From Aphidius gifuensis (Eukaryota > Arthropoda > Insecta > Hymenoptera > Braconidae): 64,000 nt of DNA. The stretch spans positions 7,068,001-7,132,000 of the forward strand of contig NC_057790.1 of NCBI RefSeq assembly GCF_014905175.1. The letters run 5' to 3'. Below the pieces are notes generated by a model. It ran no database searches. It saw nothing but the letters and a program-made list of their open reading frames with translations, and had not been told where the DNA came from. A program made the translations under genes and the position numbers. Numbering within the stretch: position 1 is the stretch's first letter; the number at the start of each line of letters is the position of its first letter. Positions 27,397 to 41,684 of the stretch are shown one piece after another.

Positions 27397-30300
27397 TTAT
27401 GGTTTTCTTTCAGAGCTTGATATACGCCTTGTAAGTTGTTGATGAATAACATTTTGATCTTTCATTGATTCAGTATTTTCTTGTCCAAATTTAGGTTTAA
27501 TTACTTCAGAATGTTCTGGTGATGCATCATGAACAAGTCCACGTAAAAACATTGATACACAATTCCATGGAAATATCCTAAAAAAAAAAAAAAAAATCAT
27601 TAAATTTAATAATAAATGTTGATATTTAAATATATACTTGTAATATAAAAATAAATTTTTATTATTTATTGAAAGCTATATATATATAATCGACATTTTC
27701 TTTGATTATTATGAATATTAAATATCAAGTATGGATTACGTTTCAGGTAGTTACGTCTAACATACATCCGGAAGCAAAATAATCATAAGCCAATTGAATT
27801 TTTATTCATTACTATCTTGATTTTGATTTAAATTTATTTTTATTCTTTAATGATATTTTTTTTTTTTGCGCTGTATGATCATGGTATTGAGGGGAAAGTC
27901 AACTATCATTATGTTCCGTCACAGAGAAGCGTGCATAATGACATGGGTCATGAAGGTAATGTGGTTCCCGTTTAGCTTACATATGTTCATGATATTAATA
28001 TGTGATTATACTTGTTTTATAACAACACACATAAATATTTTTTTTTTAAATAAATTTATTTTATTATAGTACATAATGAAAATAAAGTTTAAATAATATT
28101 ATGCTTACCATTTAGCAGCAAGTAAACCCTGGAAAAAATTTGGTAAAATTGCAAATTTTTCATCACATCTCATGGCAGATATAACACGATCAGCAACCTC
28201 ATTTGGACTCAAGGTTGGCATGAATCTGTAAAGAAAAAAAAATGATATTTAAAATACATCAAGTATATTTAATTTTTTTTTTGATATTTAATTTTTTTTT
28301 TTACCTTGATTGAACATCTTCAAACATGCCAGTACTTCTTATAAAATATGGACATATTACAGTTGTATTAATATTGTAACCGTCTGCCTGTAAATATTAA
28401 AAATAATATTTTTAGTAAATTAAATATTAAAGATAATAATATTTACATTTAAAAATCATGGTTTATTATATTTATAATTAATTCAATGAATTATTTATCA
28501 AAATTTATTTACACTATATGTATTTTAGTGATAATCAGGCTCGGAAAGTACGTCTGTTATTTCAGATCGTCGAAAATACCATGGCAACATGGTGAAAAAT
28601 AGTTATAAAAAAAGACGATCTGAGCCTGGTACATCGGAAAAATGGCCTCAAAAAATGGCCTTATTTTTATTGGCCTCTTAAAAATGGCCTTAAAAAAAAA
28701 GCCTTATTTTTTTTGGCTTCTTAAAAATGGCCTTTTCTTTGGCCTCTTAAAAAATGGCCTTTTAACAAAAGCCTTATTTTTTGAGGGAAGAGAATTTCTT
28801 TGGGAGAGAGAATTTCTTTGAGCCAAAAACATAAGACCTTTTTTTAAAAGCCAAAAAAAAATAACACCTTTTTTAAAAGGCTATTTTTAAGAGGCCAAAA
28901 AAAATAAGGCCTTTTTTAAAAGACCATTTTTAAGAGGCCAAAAAAAATAAAGCCATTTTTAAGAAGTCAAAAAAAACAAGGCCTTTTTTGAATAAGGCCT
29001 TTTTAAGATCTGAAATAACAGACGAACTTCCCGAGCCTGGTGATAATCAAAAATTATTTGAGTAAATTTTAAAGTTACCTCAAGCTCCATACGTAGTGCT
29101 TCGTCAAAACCAACTGCTGCAAATTTCGATGCACAATAATCAACAAGTTTTGGTATACCAACATGTCCAGCAAGACTTGCAATACTAACAATATGACCTT
29201 TATTATCTTCCATCATTCCTGGTAGAAATGCTTTAACCGTCTATAAATGCAAAAAAAGAAATATACTATATTCAATAATTCATTCTAGTTGTTGCAAAAA
29301 AAATATTTAAATATAAATTAATTTATTTTATCGTATATTTTTTAAATAAATATTGATCTTTATTTTATACAAATAAAAAAAAATTTTATATTATTTAAAA
29401 AAAATAGTGATATATTTTGTTGTTTTCGTAAATTTTCCGTCTGGTATTTGTGACTGTTGGGTCATTTCAAAATACGAGTTAATCAAGTAACGTCATTGGT
29501 ACATATTTGACTGGTTTATTTATACATGCTTTTTTAAATTTTACGTGAGCAATATACTACCACTTAAAAAAAATATATATACACCAATATAAGATTAAAA
29601 TTATTCGCACACCATTCTCCAGTCAAACACTAGTCGTCCTTGAATTCTTTTGGAATTGTTTATTTTTTTTATTTATTTTTTATTTTGCAACAAAATTTAA
29701 AGCAATTCTAAAAAGATACTTAGGGGGACAATAATTTATTTATTACATAATGTTTTTTTAAATAAAATATATTAAATATTAATTGAGTTAACTGACCCAA
29801 AAGTGGCTCATGATATTGACATCCATAGTTTTTATTATAAGATCATCTGGTGTGTCCATGAATTTTTTGCCACTAACAACTCCAGCATTGTTGACTAGTA
29901 TTGATACCTGTTGAAAAAATTAAACAATAATCAAATTTTTTTCACCTTTCATTAGTGTATATAATTAATTTGAAATTTTTAATAGTTTTTTTTTTTTTTT
30001 GATTGGTTTTAAAATTACGATTCATTTGAGAATGTGATGAAGAAATTTGATTTTTTTTTTTTGCTTTATTCATCTAGGGACATCAACTTTTAAATCCTTG
30101 GAAGATAAGTATGGTTAATCACGCGTGTTTTATGAGACGAGTGTGGTATTAAGGCTTATATTGCAATGTTTCATGTCGCAATAATCAGAATATTTTGTAA
30201 TATTTAACGTGAGTGACCAAGTCTATGCTCAAATATATTTATTTGTTGTCTCAATTCAACAAGAGACAGTATGTTTTTTATTTTTTAAATTTATTTATTT

Positions 30301-33300
30301 TTTTTTATCTCTTAAGTATCATACAAAATTAAAATAAACAAATATAAATGTTATTTTTTTACTTAAACAAATAGAAAAAATACAAATTCATTCATTTGAA
30401 AAATTTAAAATGTATAATTTATTTACCTTTCCAATTTGTTCTTTTAATAATGCAGCTTTTTTGTAGACATCTTCACGATTACAAAGATTACAAACATAGC
30501 CGTAACACGTGCCTCCAGCAGACTGAACTAATTTTACAGTTTCATCAATTCCTAAAAAAAACATATTTTATTTACACCTCAATAAATAATTGTTATTTAA
30601 ATAAAATTTCAAGTACACACTTAATATGGTACAGTTAAAAAAATAATACTTTTTTATTATACAAATTATTATGTCAATAATATTATCATTAACTACATAA
30701 AATATCCAAATTATTTTACATTTTTTTTTGTAAAAATTGAAAAAATTATTTTCACTTGAATAATATTTTGAATTATAAATTAAAATTAAGTTGTTACGAC
30801 TTGTTGATAAATTAATCTAAAAAAAAAAAAAAAAAAAATGATTATTCTATTACCTGGGATAGATTCAAAATGAAAGGTGCATATTTTGTATCAACCACAT
30901 AAAATAACGTAATCATATTTTTTTATATTTTTCATTTATTAATTTTTCAATTTTTTTTTTTACTTATTGATTGATTTATTTTATACATAACATTTATGTA
31001 ATAATGAGTGATTATTTAAAAATTGAATAAAATTATTCAATAAAAACTTAAAATATATATATATAAAAAAAAAATTTTTTTTTTATAATAAAAACTACTT
31101 GTTTATAGACAAAAAAAAATTTGATATTTTTTATATTTTGTAAGTTACTTAAAATTGAAATTGAAATTTTTAGATGTTGTCTATGTAAACCGCGAGATTA
31201 TTTGTGTTACGTTTATGTACCGTAGTATTTTTAAAAAATTTTTAAGTTTTCTACAATGATCAACCTGTTTTCACCGTTGACTGAGTTGTCTTATGTAGGA
31301 AGACTTACACCAAGGCATCTATCTCTATGTATATATATTTTTATAAATACAAACAAGAGGGCCTTGACTCCTTGTTGTGCTACTTTTATTTGCTAATAGT
31401 ACGTGGGTGCATATTTTACCACAATAAACCTCGAAATACATTATTTGAACAAAAAAAAATATATATATTTTTGTTTTATATATTTTATAAATTTTTTTTT
31501 TAACCAACTTTTTCTTTCGTCTGTCAGCCTCAAAACCCCATTTTTTAAAAAAACCACTATTCATTAAAATAACTAATTCTAAATAAATAAAAATATTTAA
31601 ACATTGAACCATGAAAAAATATAAAAAAATTCATTGAAATTTCTGTTACTTAAGTATTTTTTTAATTTATGGAAATTTAAAATTATCAATATTGTTTCGC
31701 GTGTTTAATTTAAATTAAGTTGTTGTATTTTTATTTTTAAAAATATTATTTTATTTTTCAGTGTTGAGTAATGTAATTAGTAAAAGATTATTCACTTGTG
31801 TGAATTTAATCTATACTCGTGTTAAGAGAGACTACAAAGTTGCTACTTTATTCTAACTGTGTGTGTGGAATTTATAGAGCAAATAACGAGATGATGATTA
31901 TTTTTTTTTTCAATTTAAATCATTATTACAGATAAAAATACATATGTATATGTATAACGGATTAAATATATTAAATGTAATTCACATCACATGATAAATA
32001 ACAATGTAAAATTAATAATCAATTGATATTTATTTATTTTTTTTATTTAAAAAAAAAATACTGAGATAATCGTTAAATTAAATATCAGATTAAACATTTA
32101 AGAAATTTATGATTTTATCGTTTAATATCAACATGCAATATTTCGATCTATTGGAAATTAAATTTTATTGTTGAAGGTTGTCTTGCAGAAAGGCATTCAC
32201 CAATGAGTGGGTCAATGACGTCTTGATTTCTTTCGATGGCGTTAATAACCAATCGCTTAACTGCATTTTTTTTTTTCTATATCTCCATAAAATTTTTTAA
32301 TCAATTGGTTTTTTTTTATTTCAATATTGCGAGAAAAGTAATAATGAATTTTTTAGTTTGATTAATGTTCACATCATGTTTTAGATATGTATGTATTTTT
32401 TTTTTTTTTTTTTTTATCAACTCATTTTGCAAGTCAAGATGGTTATGACACTAGATGTTTTTTTATTTATGTTCAAATATTATGTTTATTTTTTATCACA
32501 CATTTAGTGCGCAGTAAATGACTTTTTTTTTTGTTTTTTTCTTTTTCATGCTTTAAATTGTTTTTTAATTTTTTTTTTTTTTTATCTATTAAACCTGATA
32601 GACTTGGCAATTTAGTAAGTGGAGGAGTGATTTGGACTTTAACACTTGAAAAAAAAATTAATAAATAATTCAATAAATAAGATTATTTATATTCATTTTT
32701 AAAATATTAAGATTTTTATATTCTGGGGTAAAAAAATTATAATTAATTAATGTCCAATGGTAATTTATCATTTTTTTTTCATAACAGTTTTGCTGATAAA
32801 TTAAAAATCAATTAAAAATGAATATTTATTAGCAATTATTGTTATTATCTGGAAAAAAATTGCTATCAAAAAGTGATATATTTATGAGTATTTAATTGAA
32901 CTTTAGACATATTCTAAAGGAAAATTTTATCAATTTAATTTCCATATTGCATGGTAATATTGATAATTGTTTTTTAAAATTACATTTTTTATAAATTTTT
33001 TTTTCTATATTAAACGCATAATGATCAATATAATTTTTTTCTTGTTAATTTAAATTCAAAGAGTCTACAATTATTTTTTTTTTCATATTATCATTATTTT
33101 CTTTTCCTGGTTTTTTTTATTTTATTTTTTTTTTACAAAAAACATCACACGTAGATATGAAATTGATAATGACTTTGATAAGTCAGAAAATAACCCAAAA
33201 GATTATTTAAAAAAAAAAAATAATAAATCACATTTTGTCAGTGATAAATCAATCAATAATTTTTTAATATTTTCTTTAAAAAATAAAATATATTTTTTAA

Positions 33301-34154
33301 TTATTTATATATTTTTTTATATCCTCATTAATAAATATTTAAATAATTTCAATCATGTTTTTTTTATAAATAACTATATTTAATTTATTTATTTTATTCT
33401 TTGATGTGAGTTTTTCAAAAAGTTTGTTTAACCAAGTTTAATAATACAATTATTATCATTAATGGAAAGTGCGGATAAACTTTCATTTGTTAATCGTCGT
33501 CTTACTAAGTTTGACTTAGTCGTATAGTACATGTTTAGAGTCATCGAGTCACGGTCAGCTTGCTACATTGCATAAGATGTGCAACTGTATTTTTTAAATA
33601 TATATATATTTATAGTCTAAATAATCTACATTGTACATTCTATTTGTATATGGTCCAGTCTAAATAAAAATTTATCTATTCATTGTTTTGATATTTATTT
33701 TAAATAAATTATAATTACATTAAAAAATAATAAATTATTTTGCTTATTTTTTTCTCTAATATAAATTAATACTAAACTTTTTATGGATTCTTTTTGTAAA
33801 AGTTATAAGCAAGAACTTTACAGGTTTCTTAAAGTTTTTAATTTATAAATAACGAGTATTTAATTATTATATTTAAAAGCATTTATTATGATGAAATATA
33901 TATTATTAGATTTTTAATTACATACCATCTTTGTTGATATCCCAAACGACAACAATAGCACCAAGATTGGCAAGTCTTAATGAAAGAAGCCTTCCAAGTC
34001 CACCTCCACCACCAGTAACAAGTGCAATTTCACCCGAGACACATTTCATTTGATATTTTTTTGGTACAAAAAATTTAAATATTGACTTGATAATTGTAAC
34101 TGCAGAAAGCAGTAAAAATCCAATCACATCACCAGTTGAACGTATATACGACAT
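27397..34154 (-). CDS. Membrane-anchored short-chain dehydrogenase/reductase (SDR16C, 17-beta-HSD11/RDHE2-like)
   Basis: Seven exons join in phase: 34154-33926, 30551-30427, 29907-29797, 29240-29079, 28387-28305, 28225-28109 and 27577-27397, giving 335 residues. An N-terminal hydrophobic helix (GFLLLSAVTIIKSIFKFF) suggests anchoring in the endoplasmic reticulum or lipid-droplet membrane. The Rossmann cofactor motif is TGGGGGLG, followed by VNNAG, the catalytic serine in IASLAG and the active-site YCASK. Family members oxidise or reduce steroids, retinoids or other lipids with NAD(P); the substrate here is unknown. The start at 34154 (MSYIRS) was preferred to an in-frame ATG at 34181 because the latter adds only a short basic leader. 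One intron (28388-29078) contains a hAT-like element; the first intron is about 3.4 kb. Confidence 0.9.
28536..29039. mobile_element. Non-autonomous hAT-like element with nested foldback interior
   Basis: The two ends are inverted repeats of 33 bp with two mismatches, each starting CAGGCTCGG and containing CGTCTGTTATTTCAGATC. They are flanked by identical 8-bp direct repeats GTGATAAT at 28528-28535 and 29040-29047, the target-duplication length of hAT transposons. The 504-bp body has no coding capacity. It is made of repeated GGCCTCTTAAAAATGGCC-type units in one orientation in the left half and the complement in the right half, so most of the element can fold back on itself. An extra GATCTGAGCCTGG end-like copy lies at 28615-28630. 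It sits in an SDR intron. Confidence 0.85.
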
Positions 34155-36972
34155 TTTAAATTTTTTTAAAATTAAAAACACAATATTATAAAAAAAAAAA
34201 AGTTCTAATAAATAATAATTATTATGAAATTTATAAACACATGGAAAAATAAAAACAATTCAATTGTCTTTTATAAGGATGTTCACGCCATTACGTTGAG
34301 ACGTTGTTGTTGATCCGGTGTTGTCCAGTCGAGGTCTGATTCTGTTGTAGAACATTTACAACGTTAAGAGTTAACTTTTTTCGATTTGAAGGGGGGTAGA
34401 TTGTAAGTTGTGCGTCAAGACCAACTAGCACAAATCACGTCAATAAATAATCTCAACTTGTGAGATATTATATTAATCCTGAAATATTTTATTATAAATA
34501 AAATTTAATAATTAAAAATTAAAATTTTAACAGAGCATTTTAATATAAACTAAATAAATTTTCCTTTACTTAATCTATATTTTTTTTGCCACGTGATAAA
34601 TACGTTGTTTATTTTTTTTCAATTAATCTGATGGCTCCATCGTCTCTGTAAAAAAGAGTGATAAATTTTGAACTTTATTTTGATTATAAATTTAATTTTT
34701 TAATGATAATTTGAAAGAAAAAAAATTGTATTTAATAGAAAATTGATAATGCTTTATTTTTTTATGCCTTTTTAGTTTTTTTTTTTACTGAAAAATTTCA
34801 TTGTAAATAATATACAAAGTATTTCAAGGGTGTGTTTTTTTTTTTAATAATGAAATTCTGATTTAATCAGGTTTTTTTTTTTTTTTCCATGGTCATACTG
34901 CTAATTGTCCCGTTCACCTTACATATCATCGCCGAACCCTTTTTAATGTCCTTGATTTAACTGTACTCCCAATCTCAATTTCACCATTATAATATTATGT
35001 AAATAACCATGACATTCATACAATTAGCTTTATAAATATGTTAAACACAATGTCATAAAATAAAACATGTATACAAATTAAAATAATAATTTTTTAAAGA
35101 TAAAAATAATAAATTAAATAAATGTGACACTTTCCAACAATTACCAAATTTAAAAAGAAAAAATTAAACTCATTTTACTTTCATTTGGTTTTTTTTTTCT
35201 TTTTATTATTATTAATTTATTTGTTGTTGTTGAAAACACGAGAAAGATTAGATGTTGATTAAAAGAACAAGAACACAAATAACATGAAAAAAAAAAACTG
35301 GTCAACATTATAAATCAAAAAGTTAAGAAAAAAATAATAATTACAAAAAATTGTTTATGGAATTTTATGTTTTCTCTTTCTTTTTTTTTTATTTGTTTTA
35401 TTGATTGGAATTAAATTTTTTAGGTTTTTATATAAAGTGAGTTTCGTTTGGAAGGTGAACATTGTATTTTTTTTAAATTGTTTACTTGACTAATTTATCA
35501 ATAATATTATTAAGTATATCAAAAATTTTTAAACTCTTAGATTTTTATTTTTTTAAAATAGTCAACTTCTATTTCTGTGATAATTAATTATTTGTTATAA
35601 CTTATAATTCATCAAAATAATATTATTAAAATGTCCCAAAAATAATCTTCAAAATGCATTAACAAATAATATTATTATAATATTATTTAAAAACATTAAA
35701 TTAGAGATAAAAAACAACAAATCTCAATCACAACTTTCCCCAGGAATTTCAAACATAAGTGGTACTCTATCAACATAACATAAATAAATATTTAATAAAT
35801 AATAATAATTTCAAAAAAATTTAATAAAAATAACAATACTCTTTTTATCATCGGCAAAAATTTAGTGAAAGTAATTTACTATCACTCGTATGATACACAC
35901 ATAGCGAACGTAATAAAAAATAATATATAAATAAAGGTATAATTAAACAAATATAATAATGACATTTATAATGCAAAAAGAAAAATATTAATTAGTTTTT
36001 TCTTATTGATAAAAGAAAAAACAAATAATAAACAATATAAAAAAATATTTTTTTTAACTTTACGCATGTTTGATAATACTAATCAGACATATAAAAAAAA
36101 GTTAATAAAGAAAATATTTCATAATTAAATTTTCTTTTCGAGTATTAATAATATTTACAATGACAATAATTTTTTTTATCTAATTCGTATTATTGATATA
36201 ATGAATTAAGAAAAAAATTTTTTATAATAATAAAAATATAAAATACCAAGATAATAATAATAATTCTTTACTTTAAAATAAACACGATCGTATCACCGCA
36301 AAACACTGTGGATGACTGATAAATTTTAATACATTGACCAACGATGAGTGAGTGTACAACGTAAATATGCCTAGAAATTTTCTCGAGGGGGAAATCACCT
36401 TACCAGAAATATTCAACGACCGTATCTCAACTTGATAATAAAATTAACATTATCATGATTAAGTTTATAATGTTATTTTATTTGTTTCAAAAGATAAAAA
36501 AAAATTAAAAATCATGTTTATGTTGAGGAAACTTTAATAATATTCTCAATTATTATTTACAAAACTCAAGATTAATAAAATAATTTACAAATTAATCTCT
36601 TGTCATTATCATGTCTTAATATTTATGATAGGAAAAAACAAATATTTAAACAAGAAATTTTCCTTGTATTAATAATTAAACTGATATTATTTTTTTTAAA
36701 TAAATTTTTTTGTATAATTTTTCATTGGATTTAATGTCAAATAAATAGAAAAAATTAATTTTTTTATTGACATTTTAAGACTCGATTAAAAAACTGATTA
36801 TATTATTACTTGAAATTAAATTAGAAGAAAAATTGGTCGTTAAAAATTATATACAGATATATTTTTATGTATTTTTATCGTAAAAGTTTGTATTCTCATA
36901 ATCCAAATGAATCTCTTAAAAGCTGAATAAACAATCAATTCAGTTGGAATAATTGTATAAATATAAAACATC
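34155..36972. other. Intergenic region between SDR promoter side and laccase copy 1
   Basis: The G+C-richer block 34280-34440 immediately upstream of the minus-strand dehydrogenase is the likely promoter/leader region of that gene. The remainder is AT-rich with no supportable gene or obvious repeat until the TATA box of the first laccase. Confidence 0.45.
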
Positions 36973-37010
36973 TATATAAAAGAATATTTATTTCAAATTT
37001 ACAGTTAGTC
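36973..37010 (+). promoter_or_regulatory. Core promoter of laccase copy 1
   Basis: TATATAAAAG at 36973-36982 is followed 30 bp later by ACAGTTAGTC (37001-37010), close to the arthropod initiator TCAGT. The ATG is at 37072. The same TATA plus AGTTA arrangement precedes the other laccase copies. Confidence 0.6.
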
Positions 37011-37071
37011 AGAGAATTGCAACATTCACTTGTTGTTGTAATTAATTTATACTCATAATATTTTTATAATT

Positions 37072-40041
37072 ATGAAATATTTTAGACTTATAATTATTGG
37101 TCTAATAATCACCAATATAACAGCTAAAAGATTAAAAAAAAGACAATGGGATAATTATTACTCTGAAGAACCAGAAATTTTCAATGATGAAATAAAAGAA
37201 GAAGAACCAAAAACATTTATTTCTACAATAAAAAATGAAACAATGGGTAATTAAAATTAAAAATATTAAAATAAATTATTGTTTATTAATTTTATTGTTA
37301 ATTTTTTAAAGGAGTATTTAGAAAATACAATAGAAATTCTGAAAAATGGGAACCATTTGAATTTGTTAAAAATAGTGAATCAAATATTGGACCAGATGAA
37401 AATTCAGAGCAAACGAAACAACAAAATATTGATATGCCTGATAAAATGGTAATTGGTAAAAGAGTTAGTGGATGGGGAAGAATTTCAGGACCACAAGAAT
37501 GCGCACGTCAATGTGTAGCTGGTGAACAACCAAAAATATGTTATTTTGATTGGACGGCAAATTATTACAGTACACTTAGCGGGTAAATAAAAATTATATA
37601 AATTTTTAAAATTGGTAATTTTAACAGCTGTATAATTAAAAGAATGTATTATCATTGATTTTTTTTTTAGGGCATGTGCTTTGTGTGTACCAAAAACAAA
37701 TTCATCAATTGTAAATGATTGTGAATGTATATATGGTGATGGTTATAATATTTCTGGTATGACAACAATAAATAGAATGTATCCTGGACCATCAATACAA
37801 GTTTGTCTTGGTGATTTAGTTGTTGTTGATTTAACAAATAATATGGATGGTAGCGAAATGACAATTCATTGGCATGGAATATATCAAAGAAATTATCAAT
37901 TCTATGATGGTGTACCACTTATAACACAGTGTCCAATTAAAAGTAGAACAACATTTAGATATCAATGGGTAGCACAAAATATTGGTACACATTGGTGGCA
38001 TTCACATACTGGTCTTCAACAAGCTAAACTGTTAAATGGTATGATTGTCATTCGTGAGCCAAAAGAAAATGATCCTAATAATAAATTATATGATCGTGAT
38101 GATGTTGATAATCATATTTTTTTGGGTGATTGGATGCATGTACTTCCTGATCAACATTTTCCTGGTGCATTTGGTCCACCTGTTGTTGGCCAAAGAGCCG
38201 ACAATATTCTTATTAATGGACAAGGGCAATGGCTTGTATGTATTTCGTTATAACAAATTATTTGTATAAATATTTAATTGATTTTTAAATTTTTCCAGGA
38301 TCCAGCAACTGGTAAATTTACAACTACACCACTTACAACTATAAATGTTAAACCAGGACTTAGATATCGTTTTCGTATGGTCAATTCTGGCAATTGGGAT
38401 TGTCCAATGCAATTGACAATACAAAATCATGATTTAACAATTATCGCATCTGATGGAGACAATGTTAGGCCTCGTGTTGTCAATACAATTACATTATTTC
38501 CTGGTATAAAATACAACCTCATTAATTAAATATAAAGCTAAATTGCTATTGCAATGAAAATTAATATTTTTTTGTTTTGTTATTTTAAAGCTGAACGTTA
38601 TGATTTTATATTGAATGCAAATCAAAGACCTGGAGTATTTTGGATACAAGTTAGATTAATTGGTTTTTGTTTCGATCAAGAAATTATTCAATGGGGAATT
38701 TTACGTTATTCAGTACCAGGTTTATCGTCACAGCCATCATTAGCAAGGCCAACTTATAATAATCCTCTTTCAACTGGAATTGTAATTATTATTTATCAAT
38801 TTAAAAAATTAATGAAACAGTAATAATAAGATAATTTTATTTTTCATTTAGATATTTAATAATATAAACGAAGTTTGTAATGGTATGAATCCTACAGCTG
38901 TTTGTGTTAAAAATTTAGAATCAGCTGATCCAGTTGATCCACGAATACTTGCAGATAAAACGGATTACCAATTTTTTTTACCATTTACATTTTATTCTTA
39001 CGATAGAAATATGCTGTTCAGAGCTGGCACTGCTGATCCGTTTTTGAGTGAGTAATTGTAATAAGTTTATGTTTTTTTTTTGTTTTTAAATGTTACATAA
39101 TTATAATGTATAAATATCGTTAATTGTAATTTATTATTAAATAGACCCAGGTGGTGGCCCAGCAGGAGTTGTACCATTAGTAAATGGAATATCAAATGTA
39201 TTGCCTACATCACCTTTATTAACACAAGCTAGAAATATTCCTGAATCACAAATTTGCAATGGAAACAGAAAACCAAGTCATTGTTTGAATAATCCAGTTT
39301 GTCAATGTACACACGTTATTCGTGTACCTCTCGACGCATCTGTTGAAATTATCATGTATGATGATGGTAAATAAAACTTAATACAAACATATAGAATAAT
39401 TTATTATTGATGTTATGTATATCACATTAAAATTGACTAAATGAAAAAGAAATAAAACAACATCTTTTTTTTATTATTAATTTTTTTTTTTTACAACAGA
39501 TCGAACAGCAAATTTATCACATCCATTTCATTTACATGGATATGGTTTTCATGTGATGGCTCAAGGCTCACAGAATGATGTTAAATTAACATCACAAAAT
39601 ATACACAGAGCACTGCAACTTGATCAACAAAGATACAAATTCAACAGTCGGCCACCAGTGAAAGACGTTTTGGCAGTTCCACCAAATGGATACACAATTG
39701 TTAGATTTATTGCTGATAATCCAGGTTAATATTTTTAAATATTATTTATCAGTTAATTGATCATCAATATTAATTTTATTCACTTATCTAAAAAATTAAT
39801 TTTTACAGGATATTGGTTTTATCATTGTCACATATTACCACAGTAAGTCAAGAAAATTGTATTATTTTTTTTTAATTTTTATTTACAGTATATTTAATGT
39901 TCAATCTTCTTTTTTTTTAGTTTGTTGACTGGAATGTCTCTTACTTTTCATGTTGGCACAGAAAGTGATCTTCCACTTACACCTGAACATTTTCCAACTT
40001 GTGGAAACTTCAAGCCACCGGTTTCATTCCATTATAATTAA
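37072..40041 (+). CDS. Laccase-like multicopper oxidase, copy 1
   Basis: Ten exons: 37072-37246, 37312-37582, 37671-38235, 38299-38503, 38591-38781, 38852-39047, 39145-39366, 39500-39724, 39809-39842, 39921-40041; 734 residues. It begins with a signal peptide (MKYFRLIIIGLIITNITA), so the enzyme is secreted. Next is the insect-laccase cysteine-rich domain (ECARQCVAGEQPKICYF...ACALC). All copper boxes are present: TIHWHG, HWWHSH, HPFHLHG and HCHILPH with methionine five residues later (LLTGM) as axial position of the type-1 copper. Laccases oxidise phenols or other reductants with reduction of oxygen to water; in insects they act in cuticle tanning, iron or defence chemistry and occur in some parasitoid venoms. 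Which applies here is unknown. AATAAA lies at about 40112. Its exon 8 and intron 7 are unusually like copy 2. Confidence 0.93.
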
Positions 40042-40994
40042 TTTATCAACATGATCAATAATTATAAATCATATATTATTTTTTATAAGCGATTGTTTTA
40101 TAATCAATGATAATAAATTTCTTTTATTTTTGCTTTTATTGTTTCAATAATGCCATTTTGGAAAAAACTTGCATTATAAAATTATTCAACACAAAAGAAT
40201 AACTTGAGGAGCTTCGAGAAATTATTTTATTATTTCATTTTCAAAATATAATAGCTTTTCATTGAAAATAAAAACCATAAAGATGATCGAAAATATCACC
40301 AAATCTCTTGGTTAACCAAGGAATATCATGGGAACTTTAAGAAATTATGAATAGCCTTCTACAAAAAATAGTTTCGATTATTTGGCGAACCAAGAGCTAA
40401 CTTGGAAGATAAAAAAACTAATGTATTTTGAAAAAGAAAATGATGAATATATAATAAAATAATGTAAATAATAAATATCTTGAATATTAAACAAGTGTTA
40501 ATTTGTTGATACGTTTAAAAAACAATATGTACAGAATAATTAACATTATCATTTATAATCAAATGAAAAAACTTGATAAAAATATTTTTTTTATTCATTT
40601 GTTTACATTGATAAAAATATGTGCGTATATATGAGGCATTTAACGTCACAAAATAATTTTTTTTTTTTTGCTCATATCTAGCTCTAATTTCATTGCGATT
40701 TATCGGACTTTTTTAATAACCCCCTAAAAAATATACTTCTTGGTAAACTCCAAAACTCAAAAGATTACTATTCACTATTTGTTGCTTTTTTTTAGGTAGA
40801 TTTTTGAAAAAAAAATTTAAATTATTGTTATTTTTTGGATTATCATTATTGCCAATATAATAATTATTAAAATTCGTATTATTCTAATCATAAATACCCT
40901 TATGTCAATAAAGTTATAATTTATCTGAAAAAGTTTTTTAAAATTTCACTTTCAAGGAAAGGAAAATATTATATACATAAATGTAAAGTTTGAA

Positions 40995-41215
40995 TAAATT
41001 TTGAGCGAAAAAAGTCAGATTGAACTGGAGGTTAGAGAAATGGCAGAAAAAGGTCGGAGAAAAGTCGGAGGTATCGTGGAAAAAAGTTGGAGTAAATTGC
41101 AGGTTGAAGAAATTCCTCCACCATTCCTCCAACTATGGGTCTTTTTCGTAAGAGAGAGAAAAAAGGCGGAGATAAGTTGGAGAAAAGTCGGAGAAATATT
41201 TTCACTAAGGTATGG
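40995..41215. repeat. Cluster of TCGGAGAAAAG motifs
   Basis: Repeated GTCGGAGAAAAGTCGGAG, GTTGGAGTAAAT and AGTTGGAGAAAAG motifs on the plus strand with CTCCACCATTCCTCCAAC inverted between them. The right edge reads GGAGAAATATTTTCACTAAGG, similar to the ends of elements at 53363 and 56335. Probably a degraded copy of the same repeat family. Confidence 0.4.
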
Positions 41216-41526
41216 AGATGGTGCCAAGTATAATTACATCAACGACATTTAATAATAATTAATAATATGTTTAATTCCAGCCTACCACCTCTGTAACCTC
41301 TTCTACCTCTGCCTCCATTACCTCTTCCTGTGCCTTCTATCCTTTCGGTACCATGGATGGATATATATATATGGATGGATATATACATAATATTAGCTAT
41401 AGCTAATATTTTCGTCCCCAATATCTAGAACTAATGTAAAAAATTTTTTTTAATTATTTCATTAACCCGTGGTTCAGATGATCATCAGCACCACGTTCAG
41501 CACTACTAGTATCATGTAAGCCATGT

Positions 41527-41684
41527 TCAATCCCCCACGAAAAAATATATATCCTGGATATACGCCAATCAGATATATCCTGGAACTTCTTAAGAATAAC
41601 ACCAGTAGCGCACTCTCGGATATATCCAAATGGCGTGTATATCCAGGATATCCAGGATATATATTTTTTCGTGGAGGATGGCTT
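41527..41684. mobile_element. Foldback element with TATATCCTGG arms
   Basis: The left end CCCCCACGAAAAAATATATA and the right end reverse-complement to nearly the same sequence, continuing through ATATCCTGGATAT and CGCCA for about 35-45 bp; the right arm has one extra ATATCCTGG unit. The total is about 158 bp with a short loop. Target duplication could not be defined. Confidence 0.6.

Noticed and set aside
34152..34181. Upstream in-frame ATG of the SDR gene at 34181
   Set aside because: It would add MFLILKKFK in front of the anchor; the context is A/T-rich untranslated-type sequence and the second ATG gives the usual family start. Not excluded.
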